Counted from the first letter of the stretch, positions 35,239 to 46,530 are shown. The stretch: DNA of 64,000 bases from Solanum dulcamara (GCF_947179165.1 NC_077245.1:17764740-17828739); one strand, 5' to 3'. Translations and numbers: made by a program. The notes: generated by a model from the letters alone, not told the origin.

Positions 35239-37711
35239 TGTAACACCCCTCACAATGTTTCTAAAGATTTGGACCCTTCTTGTGTTCGGGAGAGGTCGAA
35301 CCCGACTATATTGAAGTATATTCTTGAGTTAAGATGAGTCTCTGAGGGACTGAGAAGTGTTAGAGGTGATGTGGGGTCACCAAGTACCCCTAGGACCGAT
35401 TTAAGTCTAAAAGATCCGTCGTGGCTAAGTTTAGGATGAGTTCGTATAAGGGTCGAATTTTAACGACCCTATCTTTTGAAGAACGTCAATCTGGGTAGCC
35501 CACGACCTATCAAATTAAAGGTCGTCGAGTCTTTTTTCCAACGCCACTAAGAACGTAAATTTTGGAGTTCGGAGTCAAAAGATATGACGATCCTAAGATG
35601 AACTAGCACGACAGGAATTTCATTTTTGGCCTGGGTTGTAACTGCTGGAGAAATGGCCTTGGCGCTGTAAGGGCGCGATGCGCCACTATCGCGCCAGAAA
35701 CATGCCTCAGTAGTTTGGTCCTTGGCGTGACGCACCACTAAAAGTTGTGCAGGGTTTTTCAGGCCAAATTTCCAGAACCTAGAAAATATGGCCTTGGCGC
35801 TGTAAGGGCGCGACGCGCCACTATCGCGCCAGAAACATGCCTCAGTAGTTTGGTCTCTGGCGTGGCGCGCCACTACGAGGTGTGCAGGTTTTAGGCGCAT
35901 TCAGCCTGGCGCTGCAATGGCGCGATACGCCACTATCGCGCCAGGTGCGTTTTTAGCTTATTTTCAAAACTTTGGAGGAGGGGCAATTTGGGAACTTACC
36001 CAAATTATATATTTGTTACCTTTGGTCTTTTGGGAACACATTTTACAGCCTCACTCTCTATCTAAAAAGCCCTAGGAGCTTCTCTCTCTCTCTCTTCTTC
36101 TTCTTCTTCTCCATTTCGAACAAAAAAGAGTCCAAGAGCTTCAAGATTTGAGTCCTCCATTGAAGACCCAACCACAAGGTTTTCTTCAAGTCTTCACTAA
36201 GGTATGTAAGGCTATCCAAAACATGGGCTAAGTCCACCCATGTGCCCTACTCTTGCTTTGAGGTTAGATATCTATGAAAAAAGGTAGTTTCTTAGTATGA
36301 GTCATGTTTGAACGAGTTTTGTCCCCTATTTATTTAATGCCATATGTGTTGATATGTTGAGCTAAGAAACTCCTAAAACCTTCATGTTAGTATGAGTTGA
36401 TGGAGATGACTTGTTATTATGTTTTGTTGATCTCTTTAGCCAAGTGATTATGTTGCTTAAGTCATTTTTCCTTAAATATGTTATTCTACTTAAATTGTTG
36501 AGCTAAAGTCATAGAGTTGTGATAAGTCTTGAGGAGATGTCATAAATGCTTACCTAAATGAGGCTTGATTGAGTTAATTGGAGGATAGAATTGACGAGTA
36601 GACAAGGTCCTAAATGAGACTTGCCATAATGACTTAAATTGAGTTAAGAATGAGGATAGAGTTGATGAGTGGGAAATGTCCCACATGAAACTAGTCGTGA
36701 GGGCTTGTTTAAGATGATTGGAGGGAGTCTTATGAGCATAGAGTCATGGGAGGAGTATCGAGCACCGAAGAGGGTAAGAGTATAGTCCATACTCGAACCC
36801 AGAAACTACGCCGCCAATGTAGGTAGGGATGGAACCATTAAAGTCGGATGCTTCCCATGGGATCGAACCGTTAAAGTCGGATGTTTCCCATTTTACTATC
36901 CTGAAATGATAGGACTTGACTAATCGATGGTATCCATGATTAGGGAGGCGTTCATGCCCTGGCAAGGTATGGACAGACGTGGCAACAACGTCTGATTGTT
37001 GTACTATCACCAGCTCATAGGTGATGGTTGTCGGTTAAGAGAAACTCCCATTTAGGCCTTGATAGTGCTCTGAGTCAGTTGAGTTAAGTGGCTTATGAGT
37101 TAGTCCTATCTAAACTATTCTTGTTGGACTTAGGACATTTGAGTGAGTTATCATGTATATATGTATAAGTTGAGATCCTGAGTTGATATTGATGTTTTCT
37201 TAATGTGGTTTCATCCAGCTATTTTACATACTCGTACATTCTATGTACTGACGCCATTTGGCCTGCATCATTTTATGATGCAGAGACAGATACTAGAGAT
37301 CATCAACCGGCGCTCCGTTGAAGATCCACATACACTTCCATCTAGTTGGTGAGTCCTCCTAGTTCCCGGAGGATATTGAGCCTTCTTGTACAGTTTTGTT
37401 GTCATTTCTTTTATTTTGATTGTTGGTAGCCATGGACTTGTCATTGGCACCTTTTAGACTTGGATAGAGGCTTCATAGACTGGAGTGTGGGGAGGATGAA
37501 CAGTTAATTCGAGGAGTCTTATCATATTTATTGTTGAGTTGATGAATACTTGGCCTTCGGCCCTCATATTGCGAATAGTATTTTATTAATTGAGTTTCCG
37601 CTAAGAGAATGTGATTGAATGAATGTGTGACTGGACCAGGTGGTTCGCTCGGAGGTCAAAAATGGCCTTCGGGTGTCGGTTACGTCTAGGGTACCCTCCT
37701 GGGGCGTGACA
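35239..37711 (+). mobile_element. Inner solo LTR (+ orientation), nested in the outer LTR
   Basis: Complete 2473-bp LTR, starting tgtaacacccc and ending ggggcgtgaca. The flanks gtggg (35234-35238) and gtggg (37712-37716) are an exact 5-bp duplication. It is of the same family as its host LTR but in opposite orientation, so 32983-35238 and 35499-37711 are inverted copies of each other around a 260-bp spacer. Small frames inside (for example 36744-37010) are LTR noise. Confidence 0.92.
35655..35945. repeat. GGCGC-palindrome array in inner LTR
   Basis: Inverse counterpart of the array at 34728-35090, with fewer units. The difference in unit number shows that the array expands or contracts between family members. 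Confidence 0.85.
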
Positions 37712-37982
37712 GTGGGCCACCCAGATCGTCATTTATCAAAAGATAGGGTCGTTAGAAGTCAACCCCTCAAGCGAACTCCTCCTCAAACTTGGTCACGATG
37801 AATCTTTGGGTTAAATGTGGTCCTAGGGGTCCTTCATGACCCCACATCACCTTTAATGCGACAACGTTTCTCAACAACTCGTCTTACTCACGCGAAGGCT
37901 CCACAATACTCGAGTCCGACCCTACCCGAACTCAAGAAGGGTCCGAATCTTAGGGAAAATTTTTGGAGGGTGTTACATGCTT

Positions 37983-39117
37983 GGTGGCATTCTCCGTTGG
38001 AGGGTATGAAGTCTCACCCTCCAAAGTAAGAGTAGGAGGAGGTGGCCTTGTAGGCATAGTGACTGGCCCAATAGGTCGGCCCAGCTTGGATTTGTACAGT
38101 GGGTTGTCCAAGTCCTTAATTAGCGCCGCATTTGTGGACATAATTGCTGGGATGCGCTTGTCAAAGTGACGATTTACCACTGTCCCCATGACCTCGCATA
38201 ACTCAGTGACCAAATATGGGAATGAGAGTCCAGCCTGTTCATTAAATGCTTGGTCCCGAATTTTGGCCGCAATTAGCCTTCCGTTAGTAGTCCAAATTGA
38301 GACCTAATGCAGGCTACTAGAGATGCCTGCATAGGATGAAGGGTGTTGTCATTCGCAGTTGACCAGAGACGGGCACAGACAATGGCCCAGTAAAACTTAG
38401 CTGGAAATGTGAGGGACGCCTTAGTAATCAGTTACTTCGCATTTGTGACCCATGACACATTTTCTCTCTTAGTAGAAATATGCTTTTCGATCCATTCCAT
38501 AATCATTTGCCGCACCGCAGAATCACCCATCTTCTCCTCATCACTAACCTCATGGTGTCAGTGTTCGTAAAGACTTGTCCGAACATTAGTCTGAAATTCC
38601 GGGCCATATAGGAACATGTTGATTGTAGTCTCTGAGATGTCCACTACCATGCCTCGAAGTGTGACTTTATTCAACTGTGGTTTCTTTAGCTCTAATGCCC
38701 TATTTTTCTTTTTAGATATCCCCACATCCATATCATTTAGCTTGAGGCTTCATAGGCCGAATAAAACTCCCGGACTAGACTTTCACCATAATATCCCGGG
38801 ACTTTGGTCATCCACTCAAAATAATGCTTGTAGAAGAGGTCTTTGAGCTCAGGTAGGGCGGAGAGGTTATCAGGGACCACCCGAACCTCTGGCACAATGG
38901 CTCGTGTACACAAGCCATATAATTTAGCATTGGTTAGGCCGTTCAGAAAGATATCATGTTGTCTCGGAACCAACCACCTGTTTCTCAGAAAAGTGATGAC
39001 ATTTTGGCGTGCAACTGGGTCACTTTCCTTTGCGTGGGCAAACCTCTCTATAGAGTCCAAATTAGCCGTTGAATCAAAAAATTCAAAAATAAATAAATTA
39101 TGTGTGAGAAGGGTCAA
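37983..39117 (-). pseudogene. Putative plant transposon protein, N-terminal part (decayed)
   Basis: The - strand frame 39117-38737 reads STANLDSIERFAHAK, NRWLVPRQHDIFLNGLTNAK and ends EFYSAYEASS before a stop. After a broken stretch, 38480-38230 reads FPAKFYWAIVCARLW, NDNTLHPMQASLVACI and SFPYLVTELCEVMGTVV. These match, as I know them, the conserved block of the plant family called 'putative plant transposon protein' (PF20167-like). The region continues to ENATK at the outer-LTR junction. Several stops and frame changes between 38737 and 38230 make it a pseudogene. Its 5' end abuts the repeat at 39108-39315, so the true start is lost or unseen. Confidence 0.68.
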
Positions 39118-39315
39118 ATATGCCCCTATATGTATTATTTTTTTAAAAAAAACTTTAAAAAATTAATTTAAAATTATTTTTTTTATTTTTCTAAGATGAA
39201 AAGGGTATATATGAGTCATTTGTGTAACAATAGGAGTATATATGAGCCACTTTCATAAAGAGGGGTATATCAACTCTAAATGATAAAGTTGAGGGGAATA
39301 TCAGATCCTTTTCCC
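39108..39315 (-). repeat. Right inverted end repeat (MITE-like)
   Basis: Inverse homologue of 29595-29775. It continues about 25 bp further inward, to a gggcatatttgaccc end that itself resembles the outer end, so this copy might be a complete MITE. No duplication was found immediately around this copy alone. Confidence 0.72.
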
Positions 39316-39324
39316 ATATTAAAA

Positions 39325-41724
39325 TTTAATTCGCTTAGCATATGCCTTAAACTTGTGACCTAAGATAATTTAGGTAATTTCACTTTTGCTCCATTTATAT
39401 ATCATACGATGTCAATTTTGTAAAGATATTTGTAAAGTTTCCCATTATATGGGGAAAATAGCTTATATATGTGGTAAAATGTTGGGTGAACAGGTGAAAC
39501 ATATAATAAGTGATAACAGTACCCATGAAGGACACTTCGGCAGAGTGCTTGGTTCAAGGATGTGATTGGGAAGCTCGACTTCGACTCATTGACAGGGTCA
39601 CATGGTAATCATCACCAGGAAAAAGACGAAAACTTGTGACCAAAGACAAGAAAGGACTAGTGTCCTAATGACATCAAAAGACAAAAGGACAAATAAGTCT
39701 GGTATATTCGTATGAGACCTTTCTAACAACAAAATATTATTAGCTGACATTGTTAATGATATTTTCACGTGGAGGACGACTATTGGGCACAATATATGTT
39801 TTAGGGATCGAATGAAGCCTTTCTATTGATTGTTGTATCACCGTTATTATTCATAAATAGAAGTTTGACACACTTAGAAATGATTGGATTCTGAAATATA
39901 CTAAAGCAATACACTAATATTCTTGTGCTTCATATTTACTAAGTATTTACTTTCAAGAATTTCATACAAACATTCTCGGGTTTGAGATCGATTATACATT
40001 AACATTCTTAGATCTAGAGCATAGTCTGAACACAAGAAAGTAACATGACAGGTTTTCCCTCAAAACATGAGGACAATCAAAAGCTAACTTCGGGTAGATC
40101 ACCAACTAGCCACGTGTGGGAAGATGGGAGTCGGACCCTTCATTATAAGACAATGTAGACAAAAGTATGTGTTAGTACATGAAATGTACTAAGTATGTGA
40201 GAAATATGTATAAACATGAATAAGCGGACATAATAAGCTTGAACATGTGATGCATGACCAAATATTTAAAAAGCGTGTAGTAAAAACATGAAAATATTTA
40301 ATAAGGTCAATGCATCATAAAAACATCGTTTGAGGGCTTATAAGAGAAATATAGTACTTTGTGTGATATTAACCTTCACCGATATTTAAGACCATGTGAG
40401 ATATAACATGAAATCTGATGGTACTAGAGACTCCCTTACCAAGTCTCCACCTCAAAGTCCTCTCGGTACTAAGTTAATCCCAACGAAATAAGTAAATCAT
40501 TAACATTAGGAAAGGCAAACAAGTACCAATGCGCATTCATATCATAAGAATAGCTCCTTGAAAATCACAATCATAACATAATTCATATAGACACTTACCT
40601 TTCTAAGCATCTAAATTATGATTTCTTTATATTGTGAGATAATCTTTCTCGATTCATTCATTCGTATTTGAAAACATACTTTGAAGCATACTTCATAGCT
40701 TTTCATAAATCATTCGTAAATCTTTGATCATAAATTCATAGTTCATAGTTGAAAAACATAGAATTATGCATGGGTCCATGTAAGGTTACTTTAAAATCAT
40801 GGACTAATGTAAATTCATGCATAATCAAGTGAAACAATATCAATTAAATCAATATAGAAAGGACCCATGAAGAATATACATGAAACCCTTTAGAATTGGG
40901 TTAAATTGAATTGGAGACTTGAGAATCTTTGGGGACTTGTGGATGAATAGAATCCATTGGTGAATTTCCATATACCTTAGCTATTAAAATACTAATTGAA
41001 TGGATTTCGAAGAATCTTAAACTTGACGAAACCTTGGATAAGAGATTTCTTTTAGAGAGAGGATTTTGTTTTGGAGAGTAATTGAGAGAATGAGGGTTAA
41101 TGGAGGGTTTTGGGTAGTTATAAGTTTAGGAATATACTCCAAAAAGGTGAAAGTATATGTATTAAATAAATGGGAAAAGACCCAAATATCCTTGAAATAA
41201 AAACTGATAGGCACCTTCATAGATCACTTATACAGTTCGTATAAACTACTATGGACCGTAAGGAGTCCGCAGAAATGAAGGAGATCAAGGTCGAGGGGAG
41301 AGGACCTTAGACGGAAGGCTATACAGGTCGTATAGAGCTTGACGGACCGTAAAGGTTATCATTAAAGGCCACTCAGAAACCATATTTCTTTAGGTGTTCT
41401 ACGGGTTATATGGTCCGTAAAACTTTGTACGGGCCGTATACCCTTCCGTAGAAACCTGATCCAACATCTTTCCCAACTTTTCCTTAGCTTCTTTTCTAAG
41501 GTTGCCTTCTACGAGTTGTGTAACTTTGTATGGTCCGTAGAAGGTCTCATCCAAGTCGTCACTGGCCAATTTTTATTGAGGTCAGTTCTACAGTTGGTCT
41601 CCATGGTCCGTGAGGGAACTCGTACAGTGGCAAAAACTATAATTTTTCTGAATTTTCTCATTTGTTCGACCTTCCAACTTCCTAAGTCTTATACACGATG
41701 AAGTAAAATCTTCATACCAATATA
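39325..41724. other. LTR-like debris
   Basis: No coding frames of note. It contains gtacatgaaatgtactaagtatgt (40173-40196), a motif resembling gtacatagaatgtacgagta in the other LTRs here. From about 41230 to 41610 it has repeated palindromic tacggnccgta-like strings (ggtccgtaaaactttgtacg, ggccgtatacccttccgta). I read it as a decayed LTR in - orientation, but could not set boundaries. Confidence 0.45.
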
Positions 41725-41973
41725 CAACAACAACAACAACGACCCAGTGAAATTCCACAACATGGGGTCTAGAGAGGGTAAAGTGTACGCAGATCTGACT
41801 CCTACCAAGATAGGACGGCTGTTTTCGAAAGACCCTCGGCTCAGTAAAATCAGATAAGAAAGAAGTCAGATAAGAATAAGGAGTTCAAAGCGATATGGAA
41901 AAGCAAGATAGAGCAATCAAAGTACAGAAAATAATGAAAATAATAAATGATAATAGATATCAGACCACGGGGA
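41725..41973 (-). mobile_element. RTE LINE 3' tail, severely 5' truncated
   Basis: The + strand begins caacaacaacaacaac and contains gaaattccacaacatggggt and ctaccaagataggacggctg, the inverse of the noncoding 3' end of the RTE at 23790-23904. It is flanked by aaaatcttcataccaatata at 41705-41724 and 41974-41993, an exact 20-bp duplication. 249 bp long. Confidence 0.9.
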
Positions 41974-42913
41974 AAAATCTTCATACCAATATATAAACTA
42001 AATTTATATAAGTCAAATATACAAAATGTGTGTTATGAATAAACGGAAAACATGAAAAATAGATAAAAAATTCTAAAGTGGTCCAGAACCAAAATTAAAT
42101 AATAGGAAATATATGCAAATGTATTATGATTCTTTCACTACTATCGCAAACTGGCTTGGCTTTTGTGGGGCCTCACTATCACTAATTCCATCGGCTTGAA
42201 TCTTTTTTGTCCTATAGTCCCACAACAGTGCAACATATCTGATGCGTATTAACTCTGAATCAATTGAAACTATATGAATATCATTGTCATATCTCAAATA
42301 CTCAGCATAAGATAAAATAAAAATACCACAATTCCTATACAAGTAAAAAGTATTAGATGTTTTCGAACATTGTATAAGTTTTTAAAAAGTTAGTAATAAC
42401 TTACATGTTGCCTTCTAATTGTTGTGGTATATTTTCCACATAAACAATATCAAATGAATCAAAATCTGAGTGGAATTTGTACTTCGGGTGAATAGATACA
42501 TCCAAACCTTTCTTTACGTAGAAATCAGTCATTAAAAGATACATTCGTATGAACTGTGCATATTTCTTGATCTCATTCATAACATATGAATCATGCAAGA
42601 CAAACCTGATTTAATTGTATATCAATATACACCGGTCATTAAAGGATATAATAATCAAATCCAATGCTATCTCTCTTTCACATTCATATAAATGAACATA
42701 TTGTCAACCGTGTGCCATGGCACAACAACATGCATCCTATACCCATTAATATACTCAATAATATTTTTTTCTGAATTGGCCTTATTTGCTTTATTTGCTG
42801 CTCTTTCAATATCAGAATATACTTTCCAAATGTTGTGTATCAATGTACTGAAATTACAATCCATAATGCTGAAACTATATGTGGTGTTGTTGGAGTACTT
42901 CACTTTCTTCCTC

Positions 42914-43855
42914 AGGATAATGCTTAAGTACCACGCTCAACTATGACCGAAATCTTAGCGACACATCTGAGCTTTACTAGGGTCCTATTACCTCCTGAAC
43001 TATTTTAAAATGGAATGAATACATCCTGAAAGCTGACATGGCATAGAGAGTGTGCACACTCTCTTGAATGCAAGTGATAGGTGAAAAAATTAGACACATG
43101 TTATTTTTTAATTGGTAACTTTATAATTAGTTAGTACACATAATTATTGATATTAAAACTTACAATTTTTTTATTATCATATCTTTCTATGTAAAATATT
43201 TATTTTAATTTCTCCCCCTCTTTAAATTTTTTATTTTTTTCTTTCATTAATTTCTTATCTTTTCACTTTTAGTTATTTATAAAATTATGTGGATTCTTTA
43301 AAAAAAAGTGTTCTTTAATTTTAACGTTTTAATTTTTTTTATGTTTTATTTGATTTTTTTCAATTATCTTGATATCCATTTGAAATTAAATAGTTTTAAA
43401 TACAAGCATTTGGAATTAAATTTGAAATCAGATCAAAATGGAAAGACAAAGAAAGTAAAAAGAGTAAATAAAATTAATAGAAAAATAAAAGAGAAAATAT
43501 AACGAATGAAGGTAAAAAAAAAGTTTAAATACAAGATTTTTTTAAAATAAAGAGTACGTGTGTTAACTTAATTTAAATACAAGATAAGGAAAATAAAAGG
43601 AATTAAAAACTTAATTTTTTATTTTTTTTAAAAATAGAAGAATAAAAAATATTAATTACTGACGTGGCGACGAGTGTGTACAAACACAACTATCTTACTT
43701 GATTGAAGGTGCCACGTCAGCACAAAAGGTGTAGGAAAATACAAAGAAAAATGAGTTCGGGGGGGGGGGGGGAGGAGGGGGGGGGGATAATAAGACCCTA
43801 GTTAAGTTAAGGTGTGTCGCTCGGATTTCGTTAATAGGTACTTATACATTATCCC
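42914..43855. mobile_element. MULE-type MITE inside an Ulp1 exon
   Basis: 942 bp. The left end aggataatgcttaagtacc and the inverted right end gggataatgtataagtacc pair, and similarity continues for about 100 bp (agcgacacatctgagctt / agcgacacaccttaactt; actagggtc). The flanks ttcttcctc (42905-42913) and ttcttcctc (43856-43864) are an exact 9-bp duplication. No coding capacity; contains a G-rich tract at 43759-43786. Confidence 0.9.
43759..43786 (+). repeat. G-rich tract (G14-A-GG-A-G10)
   Basis: Twenty-six G among 28 bases inside the MITE. Compatible with G-quadruplex formation; the exact length is uncertain because such runs are error-prone. Confidence 0.8.
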
Positions 43856-44143
43856 TTCTTCCTCAATTAGTAAAGGATCACATTTATATGCTGAATAAAT
43901 TTTAAAAAATATTTATACCAAATAAATGTTATACAAATAGATATGATTAGATGTATATTTTTAAAAATAATATAAATATAAGTATATACCGAGTCATCAA
44001 GCAACTGTCCTTCGTTTGCAAGCTTGTAGAACCAGTTCTTGTCTGTAACAGTAACAACACCAAAATGCATACACACTGATAAGGTGGCCTTATTTGTTTT
44101 TTGTATCGATCCTCATTGTTTCTCCTGTCATTCAGTATATCAT

Positions 44144-44175
<32 letters not shown>
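44144..44175. repeat. (TA)n microsatellite
   Basis: Alternating T and A in the Ulp1 pseudogene region, broken by one TT. Confidence 0.85.
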
Positions 44176-44176
<1 letters not shown>

Positions 44177-46530
44177 AATGGGTGAATCAGTTACACAAAT
44201 ATATAAGCATGAATTGTATGGATATATACATTACAAGATTTGTATAATGAAAATAAACTTATTTGCTATGATGTTCAGCGAGAAAACCTCCCTTTAACCA
44301 TTTTCAGAAAGAAATGTATACAGGTGTATCGTCCGTGTCAATAATTGAATCAAATAAATGTTTTTGATATAAAATTATACACAATTTTGACGAACTACCC
44401 GAAAAGAGAATAATATAATTTAATAATAAAATTTATAATTTATATTACTAAAATGTATATCTATAATTTAATAATGTATAACAGTGATTTCTTACTAGAT
44501 TCTGATTAAAAAAAAGTCAAATAAGGTGATGTATTGTATCGACCTGGACGTATGATTCATTGAATTGGTACTGGTGTCTGGTCGTTGACTAATCACTGCT
44601 GATGTAGGACAATACTTCATTCTGAATTAAGGCTTGAAAATAGATTATCAGGCAATAAAACCTGTGATTCCGTTGTTATTGTATCTGAAATTGAAACAAC
44701 ATGAGGTACAATCTGAAGTGGTACAAGACATGTAATGTGTTGATTTGCATTAGAAAATGAAATATCATGGGTGGAGCCTTGTTTACAAGCATCTTCAGAA
44801 TGATCGGGTAAACTATCAGACAACACATTATCATCATGAGTGTCACTAGCATCTTGTAAAAAAATAAATACAAAATAACATACTAATATAGATTAACAAT
44901 CAATAATATAAAATCGATTGAATAAAGATGTACCTCTGAATTTTTTGTTGTCGTGTGAGTGATCGTACATGACATCTGGTACCTTTGGGCATTCAGTATT
45001 TATCCTTTACAAACATCCTTTATATGATATAAAATTCAAAATTTATACATAAAACAAATCATTTGATATACAAATATAGAACCAACCAATTTTATATTAA
45101 TACTATTATACAAATAACAACTAAAAATATACATAAATACATATCACAAATAATGTTGTTATACAAATAATTAACAAAAAATACCTCTCGGTCATTTTGG
45201 TTACTTGAATAGTCAGGATGTTGGATGCCTGAATCAAAACATTGAGCCTTTATGGGTGAATGGTGAACACTAACATTAGGTGAATTTGATGAAATTTCTT
45301 GAGCAGAGACCTGAAAATGAACATTGAATACTTTTGATTCAGATTTTGTATTTTTGAATTTTTTCTGAAATTTTAGTATGTATTTGTATAACCTCTTCAT
45401 TTATGTTCTTGTTGTTGATGGCTTCCAACATAATCTTGAAGTTGTCTTGTAACAACTTTTTTATAGCCTAAACCTCTCCATTTACCGATAATTATATTCT
45501 ATTGTGCATTGTTAAATGTGGAATATATATATGTTAAAATATATTTGTAAGTAAGAATCTAAATTTATCAATATTTTGGAATAACTTGAATTCATCACTT
45601 GAAATATTGATTTCAGTTAATTTGTTGCTTGATGCTATATCAGAAGCATCATCAAAAATTTTACACTCTAAATTTTCCTCGATGAATGGCTTAATGGGAG
45701 CAGTAGCAGGTTGCTTCTTGGAAATAGGAGCAATAAATGGTGGTGCAATTGGCGTTTGCGTGGTAATGACCTTTTTGGCCTGTCTTAGAGATATCTTCTT
45801 GTATGGACTAAGGATAACTTGCCTTAACTTCTTCTTGACAGGTGAAGAACCACAAACTTTATCTTTTCCTTTACTCTTGAATAATATTGGAGGATCTTGA
45901 ATTGTCATCTGAATCGAATAATGTGAGAGGTGGGATATAATCTACTTTAACACACTCCAGGGATAATTGCAAAATTTAAAGTTGCAGTGGAGTTGGACTT
46001 ATGTTCCGAAAAACAATCTGAATATATATACAAAAGAATCAAAATTTATATGACTAATTAATGATTTATTTGTATAAATTGAAGCAATATACAAATTCAG
46101 TTTTTATATAAATGTATAATTATATTAGGTAATTGTATAAATATAATACTTTTCAAAACAAATATACATGAAAAATGTATAATTACAACCTTAAACTAAC
46201 ATACCGAATTATTGTCATCGCGAAACATGCCATTCATTAAGAAATCAAAACAGGGTCTTTCACTCTTCGTCTTCCAATTCCGAATTCTTGAAATGTGGTC
46301 AGAAACCTTGCCAATAGTTTTTGGGTCAACTTTCGAGCAGCATTCATACAACCAAATTTGCATAGTAAGCGGGAAGCCATGGATTCTGTAGTACTTTTTG
46401 TAGGTTTCATCTTCTTGTGGATATACGTTGTTAGTTCTTCGAAAGCTTTGTTATCCCCAAGGATAATCAATGTATTTTTCAGACTCTACCAAGTCAAACT
46501 CTAATCTTTCTATCGACACACTGTTAGGCC

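Larger units (their letters stand above)
32983..37977 (-). mobile_element. Outer solo LTR (- orientation), interrupted by inner LTR
   Basis: Read on the - strand the LTR starts TGTAACACCC (37977) and ends GGGGCGTGACA (32983). The flanks tgctt (32978-32982) and tgctt (37978-37982) are an exact 5-bp duplication. Its own sequence is 32983-35238 plus 37717-37977, about 2.5 kb; the rest is the inserted inner LTR. No internal gag/pol accompanies it, so it is a solo LTR left after LTR-LTR recombination. It belongs to the gypsy family whose relatives lie at 48074-50145, 58494-60651 and 62690 onward, by shared ends. Confidence 0.9.
29595..39315. mobile_element. Possible 9.7-kb composite element with long inverted ends
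   Basis: The outer ends are inverted copies of one sequence: 29595 to about 29775 and, inverted, about 39108-39315. Both carry the series ctcaacttt-tcatttagag-tgatatacccc and acccttttcatctta. The flanks atagtaaaa (29586-29594) and atattaaaa (39316-39324) match at 8 of 9 bases, the duplication size of Mutator-like elements. The interior holds a hAT MITE and the decayed transposon-protein gene. Alternatively, two independent MITEs happen to lie in opposite orientation; the AT-rich flanks make a chance match plausible. Confidence 0.42.
42124..46530 (-). pseudogene. DUF1985/Ulp1-protease transposon gene, decayed
   Basis: Plant genes of this layout (DUF1985 domain, variable linker, Ulp1-like C48 cysteine protease) are usually carried by Mutator-like transposons; known Ulp1 enzymes process SUMO. 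At 46530-46210 the frame reads SVSIERLEFDLVESEKYID then YPWG, shifts frame for about 20 codons (DNKAFEELTTYIHKKMK), then returns for YYRIHGFPLTMQIWLYECC. Linker frames: 45908-45534, 45400-45190, 44870-44617. Protease parts: KNWFYKLANEGQLLDDS (about 44040-43990); an exon from about 43893 split by a MITE; KYSNNTTYSFSIMDCNF to PWHTVDNMFIYMNVKER (42913-42667). The catalytic His-Trp (about 42640) and the Asp of ISFNDRC remain but in different frames. The last exon, 42334-42124, has the catalytic Cys in NCGIFILSYAEY. Stop codons, frameshifts and the MITE make it non-functional. Confidence 0.75.

Noticed and set aside
34699..35337. Frames in the GC-rich palindrome region (97 and 112 codons)
   Set aside because: Open only because the repeated ggcgc units lack stops; simple-repeat translation.
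36744..37010. - strand frame of 88 codons, and similar small frames at 33266-33448 and 37268-37450
   Set aside because: They lie in the LTR arms. The last two are mirror copies because the arms are inverted repeats; no protein family recognised.
45586..45900. + strand frame of 104 codons
   Set aside because: Shadow of the - strand linker frame of the Ulp1 pseudogene, which has the more plausible composition.
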